Made by a program: the position numbers and the translations under genes. This document shows positions 1-7,848 of a stretch of DNA of 64,000 nt, one piece after another. Location: positions 38,169 to 102,168 of the forward strand of contig NZ_JAINWJ010000030.1 of assembly GCF_021021415.1 (NCBI RefSeq), written 5' to 3'. Each line of letters begins with the position of its first letter. The stretch's first letter is position 1. Source of the DNA: Martelella mediterranea. Its GTDB lineage: Bacteria > Pseudomonadota > Alphaproteobacteria > Rhizobiales > Rhizobiaceae. The notes under the pieces were generated by a model. The model worked only from the letters and a program-made list of their open reading frames with translations. It was not told the DNA's origin and made no database searches.

Positions 1-2
1 GC

Positions 3-35
3 TTCCGCGGCCAGTACACCTGCGCGGGCTCCTAG
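3..35 (+). CDS. Possible 3' end of an upstream gene (partial)
   Basis: The third frame is open from the window edge and ends in TAG, encoding a short tail FRGQYTCAGS. The stop lies 9 bases before the ATG of the next gene, as expected for an operon with the glutaredoxin-MauE gene. Ten residues are too few to assign a family, so only position and spacing support it. Confidence 0.25.
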   Translation, partial: FRGQYTCAGS

Positions 36-44
36 GAGGCGGTG

Positions 45-806
45 ATGGCGAAGGACGGAACCCGGACCGCGCGACTCTATCGCATGGTGATGCGCGATCA
101 CCTCTGCCCCTATGGCCTGAAGTCGAAGGATCTTCTCAAGCGTCGGGGCTTTGAGGTTGATGACCATCACTTGACCACGCGCGAAGAGACCGACGCCTTC
201 ATGGAGGACCAAGGTGTGGAGACGACGCCGCAGACCTTCATCGGTGGCGAACGGGTCGGTGGTTACGACGGTCTGCGGGTCTATTTCGAGATCGATCCGC
301 CGCCGGAGGAGCAAAGCGACACCTCCTACAGGCCGGTTATCGCCATTTTCGCGGTCGCCGCCCTGCTGGCGCTGGGGCTGTCCTGGCACCAGTACGGCAC
401 GGTTCTGACGCTGCGGGCGCTTGAGTGGTTCATCTCGCTGTCGATGACCATCCTGGCGATCCAGAAACTCCAGGATGTCGAGAGCTTCTCGACCATGTTC
501 CTCAACTACGACCTGCTGGCGCGCCAGTGGGTGCCCTATGGCACGATCTATCCGTTTGGCGAGGCGCTGGCCGGTATCCTGATGACGGCCGGCATCCTCG
601 TGTGGATATCGGCGCCGGTGGCGCTGTTCATCGGCTCGGTCGGGGCTGTCAGCATCTTCAAGGCGGTCTACATCGACAAGCGCGAGCTTAAATGCGCCTG
701 TGTCGGGGGCAGCTCTTCGGTGCCGCTCGGCTTCGTCTCCCTGACCGAAAGCCTCATGATGATGGCCATGGGCATCTGGATGCCGCTCAAGGCCTTCCTG
801 ATCTGA
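45..806 (+). CDS. Glutaredoxin-MauE fusion membrane protein
   Basis: The 253-residue protein joins a glutaredoxin-like domain (about residues 8-85) to a four-helix MauE/DoxX-type membrane domain (about 97-253). The redox site is C21-P-Y-G, with a single cysteine where dithiol glutaredoxins have CPYC. The cis-proline loop TTPQTF and the GGYDGL glutathione-site motif are present. The membrane half ends with the MauE-like cysteine pair CAC followed by VGGSSSVPLGF. A GTG at 42 is also open, but the AGGAGG at 34-39 is well spaced only for the ATG at 45. The family is thought to pass electrons across the membrane to periplasmic thiols. Placement beside copper genes suggests a role in thiol repair or copper handling, which is inference. 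Confidence 0.8.
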   Translation: MAKDGTRTARLYRMVMRDHLCPYGLKSKDLLKRRGFEVDDHHLTTREETDAFMEDQGVETTPQTFIGGERVGGYDGLRVYFEIDPPPEEQSDTSYRPVIAIFAVAALLALGLSWHQYGTVLTLRALEWFISLSMTILAIQKLQDVESFSTMFLNYDLLARQWVPYGTIYPFGEALAGILMTAGILVWISAPVALFIGSVGAVSIFKAVYIDKRELKCACVGGSSSVPLGFVSLTESLMMMAMGIWMPLKAFLI

Positions 807-821
807 TCCGTCCGCCGACCC

Positions 822-852
822 TTGACCCTCCAGTTGCTGGAACCTTTAAATA
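822..852 (+). promoter_or_regulatory. CueR/HmrR-type promoter upstream of the APC permease
   Basis: TTGACC at 822-827 and TAAATA at 847-852 are separated by exactly 19 bases, the stretched spacer typical of MerR-activated promoters. The spacer carries the dyad tccag-ttg-ctgga at 829-841. It resembles the operator before the copper ATPase at 2247 and the known CueR box of copA genes. It implies copper induction of the permease gene. Confidence 0.75.
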
Positions 853-910
853 GATCAGCGACTCGGCGTCACTCGCCGACACTGGGAAAAGCGATTTCGA
901 GCGGACGATC

Positions 911-2218
911 ATGACGGACTACAAAAAAGACAGCATCACTTTGCCTGGCGCCATCGCCATGGGCACCGGGGTCATGATCGGGGCGGGGATCCTCGCTCTG
1001 ACCGGGCAGATGGCGGAACTGGCCGGACCTCTGTTTCCGCTCTCCTTTATTGCCGGCGCCATCGTCACGGCCTTCAGTGCCTACACCTATGTCAAAATGT
1101 CGAACGCCTATCCCTCGGCCGGTGGCATCGGCATGATCCTGGTCAAGGCCTACGGGCCGACGACCGTCGCGGCAGGCGCGGCGCTTTTGATGGCGCTGTC
1201 GATGGTCATCAACGAGAGCCTCGTCGCGCGAACCTTCGCCGCCTATGCGCTGCGGGGATTGGGGATTGAGCCCACAGGCTGGCTGGTGCCGACCATCGGC
1301 GTCGCCGTCATCGTCTTCGCCTGGCTTGTGAACGTGTCGGGAAACCGGTCGGTCGGGTTGCTGTCTATTGTGATGGCGTTCCTGAAGGTTTTCGGGATCG
1401 CATTGTTCGGCGTTGCGGCGCTTTGGGCCGGTGGTTTTTCCTTCGAGGCGACGGGCGGCGAGACCGGGGCGGGAGGGTTTCTGGCTTCAGCTGCGCTCGC
1501 TATCCTCGCCTTCAAGGGGTTTACGACGATCACCAACAGCGGCGCCGAGATCACCGAGCCGCACCGCAATGTCGGCCGCGCCATCGTGGTCTCGATCGCG
1601 ATCTGCGTCGTCGTCTATCTCCTTGTGGCTTTCGCGGTCGGCTCTAGCCTGCCGCTCGATCGTATCATCGCCGCCAAGGATTATGCGCTGGCCGAGGCGG
1701 CGGCACCGGCCTTCGGGCAGGTTGGTTTCTATCTGACGGTGGCTCTGGCCCTGATTGCTACGGCGTCCGGCCTGATCGCCAGCGTTTTCGCGGTCTCGCG
1801 CATGCTGGCCATGCTGACCGACATGAAGCTCGTGCCGCACAGCCATTTCGGTATGCCAGGGGCGATCCGTGATCATACGCTCGTCTACACTGTGGTGATC
1901 GCCAGCCTTCTGACCATCTTCTTCGATCTCGGCCGGATCGCCTCGCTCGGCGCGTTCTTCTATCTGGTGATGGACATGGTCATCCACTGGGGTGTGTACC
2001 GGAACCTCAGGCATGTCATCGGCGCCCGGTCATGGATCCTGCTGACGGCGATCACGCTCGACGCGGTGGTGCTCGCAGCCTTTGGACTGATGAAGTGGCA
2101 GGCGGACCCGGCGATCGTCGTCATTGCCGTCGGCGGGATTGCCGTCGTCTTTGCCTTCGAGGCGGTATTCCTGCGGCTTCGTCCGCCGTCGACCGGTCAC
2201 ATGCATCATTCGGGCTGA
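911..2218 (+). CDS. APC-superfamily amino acid permease
   Basis: The 435-residue integral membrane protein has about twelve hydrophobic segments. An APC-type start (LPGAIAMGTGVMIGAGILALTG) carries the unwound-helix glycine motif used for substrate amine and carboxylate binding. It probably moves an amino acid or amine through the inner membrane. The substrate cannot be read from the sequence. The gene stands alone behind a CueR-type promoter (822-852) and is followed 28 bases later by a second such promoter for the copper ATPase. This suggests copper control, unusual for a permease. A role in Cu-chelating amino acid export or uptake is speculation. Confidence 0.85.
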   Translation: MTDYKKDSITLPGAIAMGTGVMIGAGILALTGQMAELAGPLFPLSFIAGAIVTAFSAYTYVKMSNAYPSAGGIGMILVKAYGPTTVAAGAALLMALSMVINESLVARTFAAYALRGLGIEPTGWLVPTIGVAVIVFAWLVNVSGNRSVGLLSIVMAFLKVFGIALFGVAALWAGGFSFEATGGETGAGGFLASAALAILAFKGFTTITNSGAEITEPHRNVGRAIVVSIAICVVVYLLVAFAVGSSLPLDRIIAAKDYALAEAAAPAFGQVGFYLTVALALIATASGLIASVFAVSRMLAMLTDMKLVPHSHFGMPGAIRDHTLVYTVVIASLLTIFFDLGRIASLGAFFYLVMDMVIHWGVYRNLRHVIGARSWILLTAITLDAVVLAAFGLMKWQADPAIVVIAVGGIAVVFAFEAVFLRLRPPSTGHMHHSG

Positions 2219-2246
2219 GCTGGAAGATAAAAGGACAATCAGGCTC

Positions 2247-2277
2247 TTGACCTTCCAGTTACTGGAAGCACTACCTT
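2247..2277 (+). promoter_or_regulatory. CueR-type promoter upstream of copA
   Basis: TTGACC (2247-2252) and TACCTT (2272-2277) have a 19-base spacer holding the 7-bp dyad cttccag-tta-ctggaag (2252-2268). This matches the CueR/HmrR operator layout of copper ATPase genes. Both MerR-type regulators in the window carry the extra cysteine of divalent-metal sensors, so the copper regulator is probably elsewhere. Confidence 0.85.
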
Positions 2278-2307
2278 GTGTGCCAAGTCAGTCAGGAAGC
2301 ATTCGAA

Positions 2308-4689
2308 ATGGCGCAGCATTCTCACCAGCATCACGACCAAACGTCGCACAATCACGATGGCCACGATCATGCCGGCCATGATCACCCGGATCCGAAAGCC
2401 GGCGAAACGGCAACCGATCCCGTTTGCGGGATGACGGTGACGATCAAGCCGGAGGCGCGCATGCGCGACTTCGGGGGTGACACCTTCTACTTTTGCTCCG
2501 ATGGCTGCCGGACGAAGTTCGATGCCGATCCGTATTTTTACGCCTCGGGCAACGCGGCGAAGGTCGGCAAGCGTGCGCCGCAGGGCACGCAGTGGACCTG
2601 TCCCATGCATCCGGAGATCGTCCGTGACGAACCCGGCGCCTGCCCGAAATGCGGCATGGCGCTCGAGCCGATGGTGCCGTCCGACGAGCCAAGCGAGGAA
2701 CTGACCGATTTCACGCGGCGGATGTGGATCAGCGCCGCCGCTGCGGTGCCCCTGGTGATCCTGACGATGGGTGAACTGGTCGGTCTTCCCGTCCGCGACT
2801 GGATCGGCCATCAGATCGCGATCTACCTAGAGTTTCTCCTCGCCACGCCGATCGTGCTGTGGGCGGCGCTGCCGTTTTTCCAGCGCGGCTGGGACTCCGT
2901 AAAGAACCGATCGCCCAACATGTGGACGCTCATATCGCTCGGTGTCGGCGCGGCCTATCTCTACTCCCTCGTCGCGACCTTCCTGCCCGGCGTCTTTCCC
3001 GAGCAGTACCGGATGGGGGGCATGGTCGGCACCTACTACGAGGCCGCGGTCGTCATCATCGCGCTGATCTTCGTCGGTCAGGTGCTGGAGTTGCGCGCCC
3101 GCGAGCGCACCGGCGACGCCATCCGGGCGCTGATGGACCTTGCGCCCAAGACCGCGCGACGCATCCTGTCCGACGGCTCCGAATATGACGCGCCGCTGGA
3201 GAACATTGTCGAAGGCGACCTGCTACGCGTACGCCCCGGCGACAGCGTGCCGGTCGACGGTGAAGTGGCCGAGGGCCGGTCTTCGATCGACGAGAGTATG
3301 ATCACCGGCGAGGCCGTCCCCATCGAGAAAACCGAGGGCGACCGGGTGACCGGCGGAACGATCAACAAGAACGGCACGCTGGCGATTCGCGCGACGGCGG
3401 TCGGCTCAGACACGGTGCTTGCGCAGATCGTCGACATGGTGGCCGGGGCGCGCCGTTCGCGCGCGCCCATTCAAGGCCTGGCCGATCGGGTCTCGGAAGT
3501 CTTCGTGCCGACGGTCGTCGGCATCGCCATCCTCGCCTTTGTCGTCTGGCTTTTTGCCGGACCGAGTCCCGCCTTCGTCTTCGCAATCGCGGCGGCAGTG
3601 TCGGTCCTGATCATCGCCTGTCCCTGCGCGCTCGGGCTTGCAACGCCGATCTCGATCACCACGGCGGCGGGACGCGGCGCGCAGGCAGGCGTTCTCATCA
3701 AGGACGCCGAGGCGCTGGAGCGCATGGCGCGCGTCGACACGCTGATCGTCGACAAGACCGGAACGCTGACCGAGGGACGGCCGAAGCTGACCGATGTGGT
3801 CGCCCTTGGGGATATTCCGGAGGACGACGTTCTCGCATTGGCGGCAGCCTTGGAGCGCGGTTCCGAACATCCATTGGCCGAAGCCATTCTCGAGGGCGCG
3901 CGGGAGCGGGGCGTGCCACTCGACAAGGCCACGGACTTTGAAGCCGTCACCGGCAAGGGCGTGACGGGAACAGTGGGCGGCCGCTCCATCGCGCTCGGCA
4001 ACACCGCGCTAATGCAGGCAATCGGCGGTGACGCCGCTAGCGGTGAGGAAAAGGCCGACGCTCTCAGGACCGAGGGCAAGACCGCGATGTTCGTCGCCGT
4101 AGACGGCACCCTTGCCGGTATCGTCGCCGTGGCGGACCCCATCAAGGAAACGACCGCGGCCGCGATCCGTGACCTGCATGCGCAGGGATTGCGCGTCATC
4201 ATGGCGACCGGCGACAATCAGCGCACCGCCGAGGCGGTGGCGGCAAAGCTCGGCATCGACGACGTGCGCGCCGGCGTTCTGCCGGAAGGCAAGAAAGCCT
4301 TTGTCGACGAGTTGCGCGCGGCGGGCCGTTCGGTGGCCATGGCGGGCGACGGCGTCAACGACGCGCCGGCGCTCGCCGCTGCCGATGTCGGCATTGCCAT
4401 GGGCACGGGCGCCGATGTTGCCGTGGAAAGTGCAGGGCTAACATTGCTGGGCGGCGATCTCACAGGGATCGTACGGGCGCGAAAGCTCGCCAAGGCGACC
4501 CTGCGCAACATCAAGCAGAACCTGTTCTTTGCCTTCGTCTACAACACGGCCGGCGTGCCGATCGCAGCCGGTGTGCTCTACCCCGTCTTCGGCCTGTTGC
4601 TCTCGCCGATGATCGCGGCCGCCGCCATGTCGCTGTCATCGGTCTCGGTGATCGCCAACGCGCTCAGACTGCGGCGGCTGGACCTCTGA
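2308..4689 (+). CDS. copA: Cu(I)-exporting P1B-type ATPase
   Basis: The 793-residue pump exports Cu(I) from the cytoplasm. A His-rich N-terminus (residues 3-27) is followed by a YHS domain (DPVCGMTV) and a heavy-metal-binding domain with WTCPMHPE and CPKCGM motifs, instead of GMTCxxC domains. The catalytic core has the TGE loop, C438-P-C440 in the membrane, D482-KTGT for phosphorylation and GDGVNDAPAL. The YN motif and the MSLSS motif in the last two helices fit the copper-specific P1B-1 class. A GTG ten codons upstream is open, but AGGAAGC at 2295-2301 is well placed for the ATG at 2308. The gene is preceded by a CueR-type promoter and followed 37 bases later by a multicopper oxidase. Confidence 0.95.
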   Translation: MAQHSHQHHDQTSHNHDGHDHAGHDHPDPKAGETATDPVCGMTVTIKPEARMRDFGGDTFYFCSDGCRTKFDADPYFYASGNAAKVGKRAPQGTQWTCPMHPEIVRDEPGACPKCGMALEPMVPSDEPSEELTDFTRRMWISAAAAVPLVILTMGELVGLPVRDWIGHQIAIYLEFLLATPIVLWAALPFFQRGWDSVKNRSPNMWTLISLGVGAAYLYSLVATFLPGVFPEQYRMGGMVGTYYEAAVVIIALIFVGQVLELRARERTGDAIRALMDLAPKTARRILSDGSEYDAPLENIVEGDLLRVRPGDSVPVDGEVAEGRSSIDESMITGEAVPIEKTEGDRVTGGTINKNGTLAIRATAVGSDTVLAQIVDMVAGARRSRAPIQGLADRVSEVFVPTVVGIAILAFVVWLFAGPSPAFVFAIAAAVSVLIIACPCALGLATPISITTAAGRGAQAGVLIKDAEALERMARVDTLIVDKTGTLTEGRPKLTDVVALGDIPEDDVLALAAALERGSEHPLAEAILEGARERGVPLDKATDFEAVTGKGVTGTVGGRSIALGNTALMQAIGGDAASGEEKADALRTEGKTAMFVAVDGTLAGIVAVADPIKETTAAAIRDLHAQGLRVIMATGDNQRTAEAVAAKLGIDDVRAGVLPEGKKAFVDELRAAGRSVAMAGDGVNDAPALAAADVGIAMGTGADVAVESAGLTLLGGDLTGIVRARKLAKATLRNIKQNLFFAFVYNTAGVPIAAGVLYPVFGLLLSPMIAAAAMSLSSVSVIANALRLRRLDL

Positions 4690-4726
4690 ATTCGGAATTG
4701 AACGCGTTTTTGCTCAAGGTGTCAAA

Positions 4727-6250
4727 ATGGCTCCACTCTCACGTCGCAGTTTCCTGGCATCCGGCGCTGCCGCCGGCATCATGGCGTCGCTTCCCGGCAC
4801 CGTGTACGCGCAAGCTTCCACCAAGGCCAATGCGCTCACATTGCGCGCCGTGCGTCGCACGATCGAAGTCGACGGCCGTGCCGCCTCGGTCCTGGGTCTT
4901 GTCGACGGCTCCGGAAGGCCCGGACTGATTCTCGATCCCGGTCAGCGCTTTCGTGTCGACCTCACGAACGATCTCGATGTCGAGACCATCGTGCACTGGC
5001 ATGGTCAGATCCCGCCGAACGCCCAGGACGGCGTGTCGAACACGAGCCCGATGATTCCGGTGGGCGGCAGCCGATCCTTTGATTTTGCGCCCCGTACCGG
5101 AACGTTCTGGATGCACAGCCATGTCCCGGCCCAGGAGGTCGATCAGCTCGCAGCGCCCCTGATCGTTCGAAGTGCCGAAGATCTGGCTGCTGACAGGCAG
5201 GAGGTCGTTCTCTTCCTGCATGACTTTTCCTTCCGCTCCGGCGAAGAGGTCCTTGAGGAGATCACGTCCGGCCGCGCGATGCCGCATGGCGAGGTGCAGG
5301 AAGGTAGCCACTCCATGGGAGAATTCCCGCGGCGGATCGTCGGGCATCACGAATCCGATCCGATGTCCATGCCAATGCCGAACGCGATGTCGGGCGGCAT
5401 GGCGGGGATGGGCCACGACTCCGGAATGGAGATGGATCTCAACGACTTCGAATTCGATGCCTATCTCGCCAATGACCGGACCCTGGACGATCCCGAGGTG
5501 ATAGCGGTCGAGCGGGGTGGACGCGTTCTCCTGCGTGCCATCAACGCGGCGTCGATGACGGCATTCTGGATCGATCTCGGATCGGTGGTCGGTCGCCTGG
5601 TTGCCGTCGACGGAGATGCCGTAGAGCCCATGGAAGGAACGCGCTTCGGCTTCGCTCAAGGGCAACGGCTCGACATCGAGATTGATATGCCAGCAGACGG
5701 ATCGGTCTTGCCTGTCCTGGCCTTGCGCGAAGGCGCAACGCAAAGGACCGGTATCGTGCTTGCCCCGCGCGGCGCCGAGGTGCGACGCATCTCTTCCACG
5801 GCGGACGCCGAGCATCCGGCCTATTCCGGCGACATGACGACGGAGTTGGCGCTCCGTGCCCTCAATCCTCTCCCGGATCGGCCGGTGGACCGGACGCATA
5901 TGGTCATGCTGGGCGGCCAGATGAGCCCTTATGTGTGGTCGCTCAACGGGCAACTCTGGGGCAGCCATACGCCGGTCGCGGTCATGTCGGGCGAGCGTGT
6001 CGAGATGATGTTCCACAACATGTCGATGATGGCGCACCCGATGCATCTCCACGGACACGCTTTCCAGGTCGTGGACGTCAATGGTCAGCGGATCGCCGGC
6101 GCCGTCCGTGATACGGTGCATGTTCCGCCGATGGGGATGGTGACGATTGCCTTCGATGCCGGTGAGGTCGCGCCTTGGATGCTCCATTGTCATCACATGG
6201 CGCACATGGCCGCCGGCATGATGAGCGAACTCGATGTCCGGTCGGCCTGA
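4727..6250 (+). CDS. Tat-exported multicopper oxidase (CopA/CueO-like)
   Basis: The 507-residue protein starts with a twin-arginine signal (SRRSFLASG, residues 5-13) and a likely cleavage site near residue 29. Copper ligands are visible in HWHG (90-93) and HSH (130-132), then near the C-terminus in HPMHLHGH and HCHHMAHM. A methionine-rich stretch in the middle (DPMSMPMPNAM and onward) fits a periplasmic cuprous oxidase that binds extra copper. It would oxidise Cu(I) delivered or leaked into the periplasm, complementing the ATPase upstream, with which it is probably cotranscribed. AAGGTG at 4716-4721 precedes the ATG. Confidence 0.93.
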   Translation: MAPLSRRSFLASGAAAGIMASLPGTVYAQASTKANALTLRAVRRTIEVDGRAASVLGLVDGSGRPGLILDPGQRFRVDLTNDLDVETIVHWHGQIPPNAQDGVSNTSPMIPVGGSRSFDFAPRTGTFWMHSHVPAQEVDQLAAPLIVRSAEDLAADRQEVVLFLHDFSFRSGEEVLEEITSGRAMPHGEVQEGSHSMGEFPRRIVGHHESDPMSMPMPNAMSGGMAGMGHDSGMEMDLNDFEFDAYLANDRTLDDPEVIAVERGGRVLLRAINAASMTAFWIDLGSVVGRLVAVDGDAVEPMEGTRFGFAQGQRLDIEIDMPADGSVLPVLALREGATQRTGIVLAPRGAEVRRISSTADAEHPAYSGDMTTELALRALNPLPDRPVDRTHMVMLGGQMSPYVWSLNGQLWGSHTPVAVMSGERVEMMFHNMSMMAHPMHLHGHAFQVVDVNGQRIAGAVRDTVHVPPMGMVTIAFDAGEVAPWMLHCHHMAHMAAGMMSELDVRSA

Positions 6251-6286
6251 TGCGCGCGCGGCCTTCGATCGGATCAGGCGCTGACG

Positions 6287-7297
6287 ATGAGTAAACGGAG
6301 TGTCTTGATCGTCGGAGGCTACGGCCAGGTCGGACGCGCCATGGCGGCTCGGTTGCGGCAGATGGGCTGCACTGCCGTGACCATCGGCGGGCGGAGACGT
6401 GCGCCCGCCCAAGGCGTCGCGGAGAAGCTGGGCTATCGCTGGACGACGATCGACCTGAACGACGGGCGAACCTGGTCAGGAGCGCTTGAAGGAATAGACG
6501 TTGTCGTCGTTTGCATGGACCAGGATGGGCCGGCCTTCGCCGAAGCGGTTCTGGAGCGGGGTCTTGGCTATATCGATATCACGGCTTCTGACGACCTTTT
6601 CCGGCGGATTGAGGCGCTCGAGGCCTTTGCGATTGCGAGCGGTGGATGGGCCGTGCTTTCCGTGGGCCTCGCGCCTGGCCTGACAAATCTCATGGCGCAG
6701 GCCTGTGCAGACGGCATGGATCAGGTCGAGAAAATAGAGATCGGTATCCTCCTCGGTCTCGGGGATGCTCATGGAACGGCCGCGTTGAATTGGACATTGG
6801 AGAACTTGCGTCCGTATCCCTCATCCGCAATCCGCAGGATCGCGTTCGGAAGCCGATCTGTTCAACGAGCATCTGTCCCGTTCGATTTCGCGGACCAGCA
6901 CGTCCTGATGCGGCGCCACGGCTATGAGCGCGTGACGACGCGCCTTGCGTTCGATACGCCGCTTGTGACGGCAGGGGGATTGCGTCTTCTCGGTCACCTT
7001 GGTCGGATCCAGGGGATGCGCGGCGTTATGAGATGGCTGTTTTCAAAGTTTCGGGTCGGATCGGACCGGGTGGGATTGTCGGTCACCGCCGTTGGTCGAA
7101 CGCAAGGAAAGCCGTTTCGACGTTTCATGTCATTCGAGGCCAGGAAGGAAGCGGAGATCACTGCGCTGATGGCATCTCAAACAATCGTGCTCATGCTTGA
7201 TGAGCCGCCGCAGACCGGCATCCATCATCTGGAAGAAATCCGCGGGATTGATGACTTTGCTGATGGTCTGCGAGGCGAGGGTAGCGTCCTTGCCTAA
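6287..7297 (+). CDS. Saccharopine dehydrogenase-like NAD(P)-binding oxidoreductase
   Basis: The 336-residue protein opens with a Rossmann fold (VLIVGGYGQVGRAMA, glycine motif at about residues 10-15). It continues with the VVVVCMDQDG and GYIDIT strands typical of the saccharopine-dehydrogenase NADP-binding family. The C-terminal half is a less conserved substrate domain. It follows the multicopper oxidase by 36 bases on the same strand, so it may be the last gene of the copper operon. Members of this family act on many carbonyl or imine substrates, and the substrate here is unknown. Confidence 0.8.
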   Translation: MSKRSVLIVGGYGQVGRAMAARLRQMGCTAVTIGGRRRAPAQGVAEKLGYRWTTIDLNDGRTWSGALEGIDVVVVCMDQDGPAFAEAVLERGLGYIDITASDDLFRRIEALEAFAIASGGWAVLSVGLAPGLTNLMAQACADGMDQVEKIEIGILLGLGDAHGTAALNWTLENLRPYPSSAIRRIAFGSRSVQRASVPFDFADQHVLMRRHGYERVTTRLAFDTPLVTAGGLRLLGHLGRIQGMRGVMRWLFSKFRVGSDRVGLSVTAVGRTQGKPFRRFMSFEARKEAEITALMASQTIVLMLDEPPQTGIHHLEEIRGIDDFADGLRGEGSVLA

Positions 7298-7416
7298 AGG
7301 TAGCCCCTAACATGGATACCCGACGGTCGGCAGAAATCCTGTGATGGCCTCATTGGCATGATAGGAAATTGCCAAGGCGTTCCCGTCCGGCCATTTCACA
7401 CGAGTTCGTTTTGGCC

Positions 7417-7845
7417 TCACCTGGCCTCTCTCTCCACGTCTTCCGGTATCTCCTGCCGAAGCTTCGGTCCCTTGGCGATACGGCGGCCGAGCGCGGTGAT
7501 GAAAGACTCGTAGCGCTCTGCGGCCCTGGCGCGAGCTGCCTGGGCGGCCGGTTCCGGAAGTGCCGGCGTTGTGGTGAGCCAGAATCTAACGAAGACGGCC
7601 AGCGTTTCGATAGAGATACCGAGATCTCGTTCCAGACGGGAGATGCGCCTGTCGATCTGATCCAGCCGGTTGGCAATGACGGCCTCGCGCCTTTCAGCAT
7701 CGTCGGGTGAAAGAAAGGAGGCGATCGCCGCCTCCGCGATCATCGACTGCGATTGCTCGCGCCGCGCTGCATAGTCCGACAGCATCGCCATGATGTCCGG
7801 GTCAAGATAGACTGAGATCTGCGTCTTTTTCTTTCGAGCAGACAT
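7417..7845 (-). CDS. CopG-type ribbon-helix-helix protein of the conjugation module
   Basis: The 142-residue protein begins with a ribbon-helix-helix DNA-binding stretch (TQISVYLDPDIMAMLSDYAARREQS) followed by a helical region with one hydrophobic segment (about 82-92). It starts three bases after the traG stop and is the usual partner of traG in alphaproteobacterial trb-type transfer regions, where it precedes trbB. Here the next genes are unrelated copper genes on the opposite strand. It may regulate the transfer operon or assist coupling. The exact role is not established. Confidence 0.75.
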   Translation of the reverse strand: MSARKKKTQISVYLDPDIMAMLSDYAARREQSQSMIAEAAIASFLSPDDAERREAVIANRLDQIDRRISRLERDLGISIETLAVFVRFWLTTTPALPEPAAQAARARAAERYESFITALGRRIAKGPKLRQEIPEDVEREAR

Positions 7846-7848
7846 GGG

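Noticed and set aside
4739..6412. A 557-codon antisense frame over the multicopper oxidase
   Set aside because: The sense strand encodes a complete oxidase with all copper ligands. The antisense product is a His/Arg-rich shadow.
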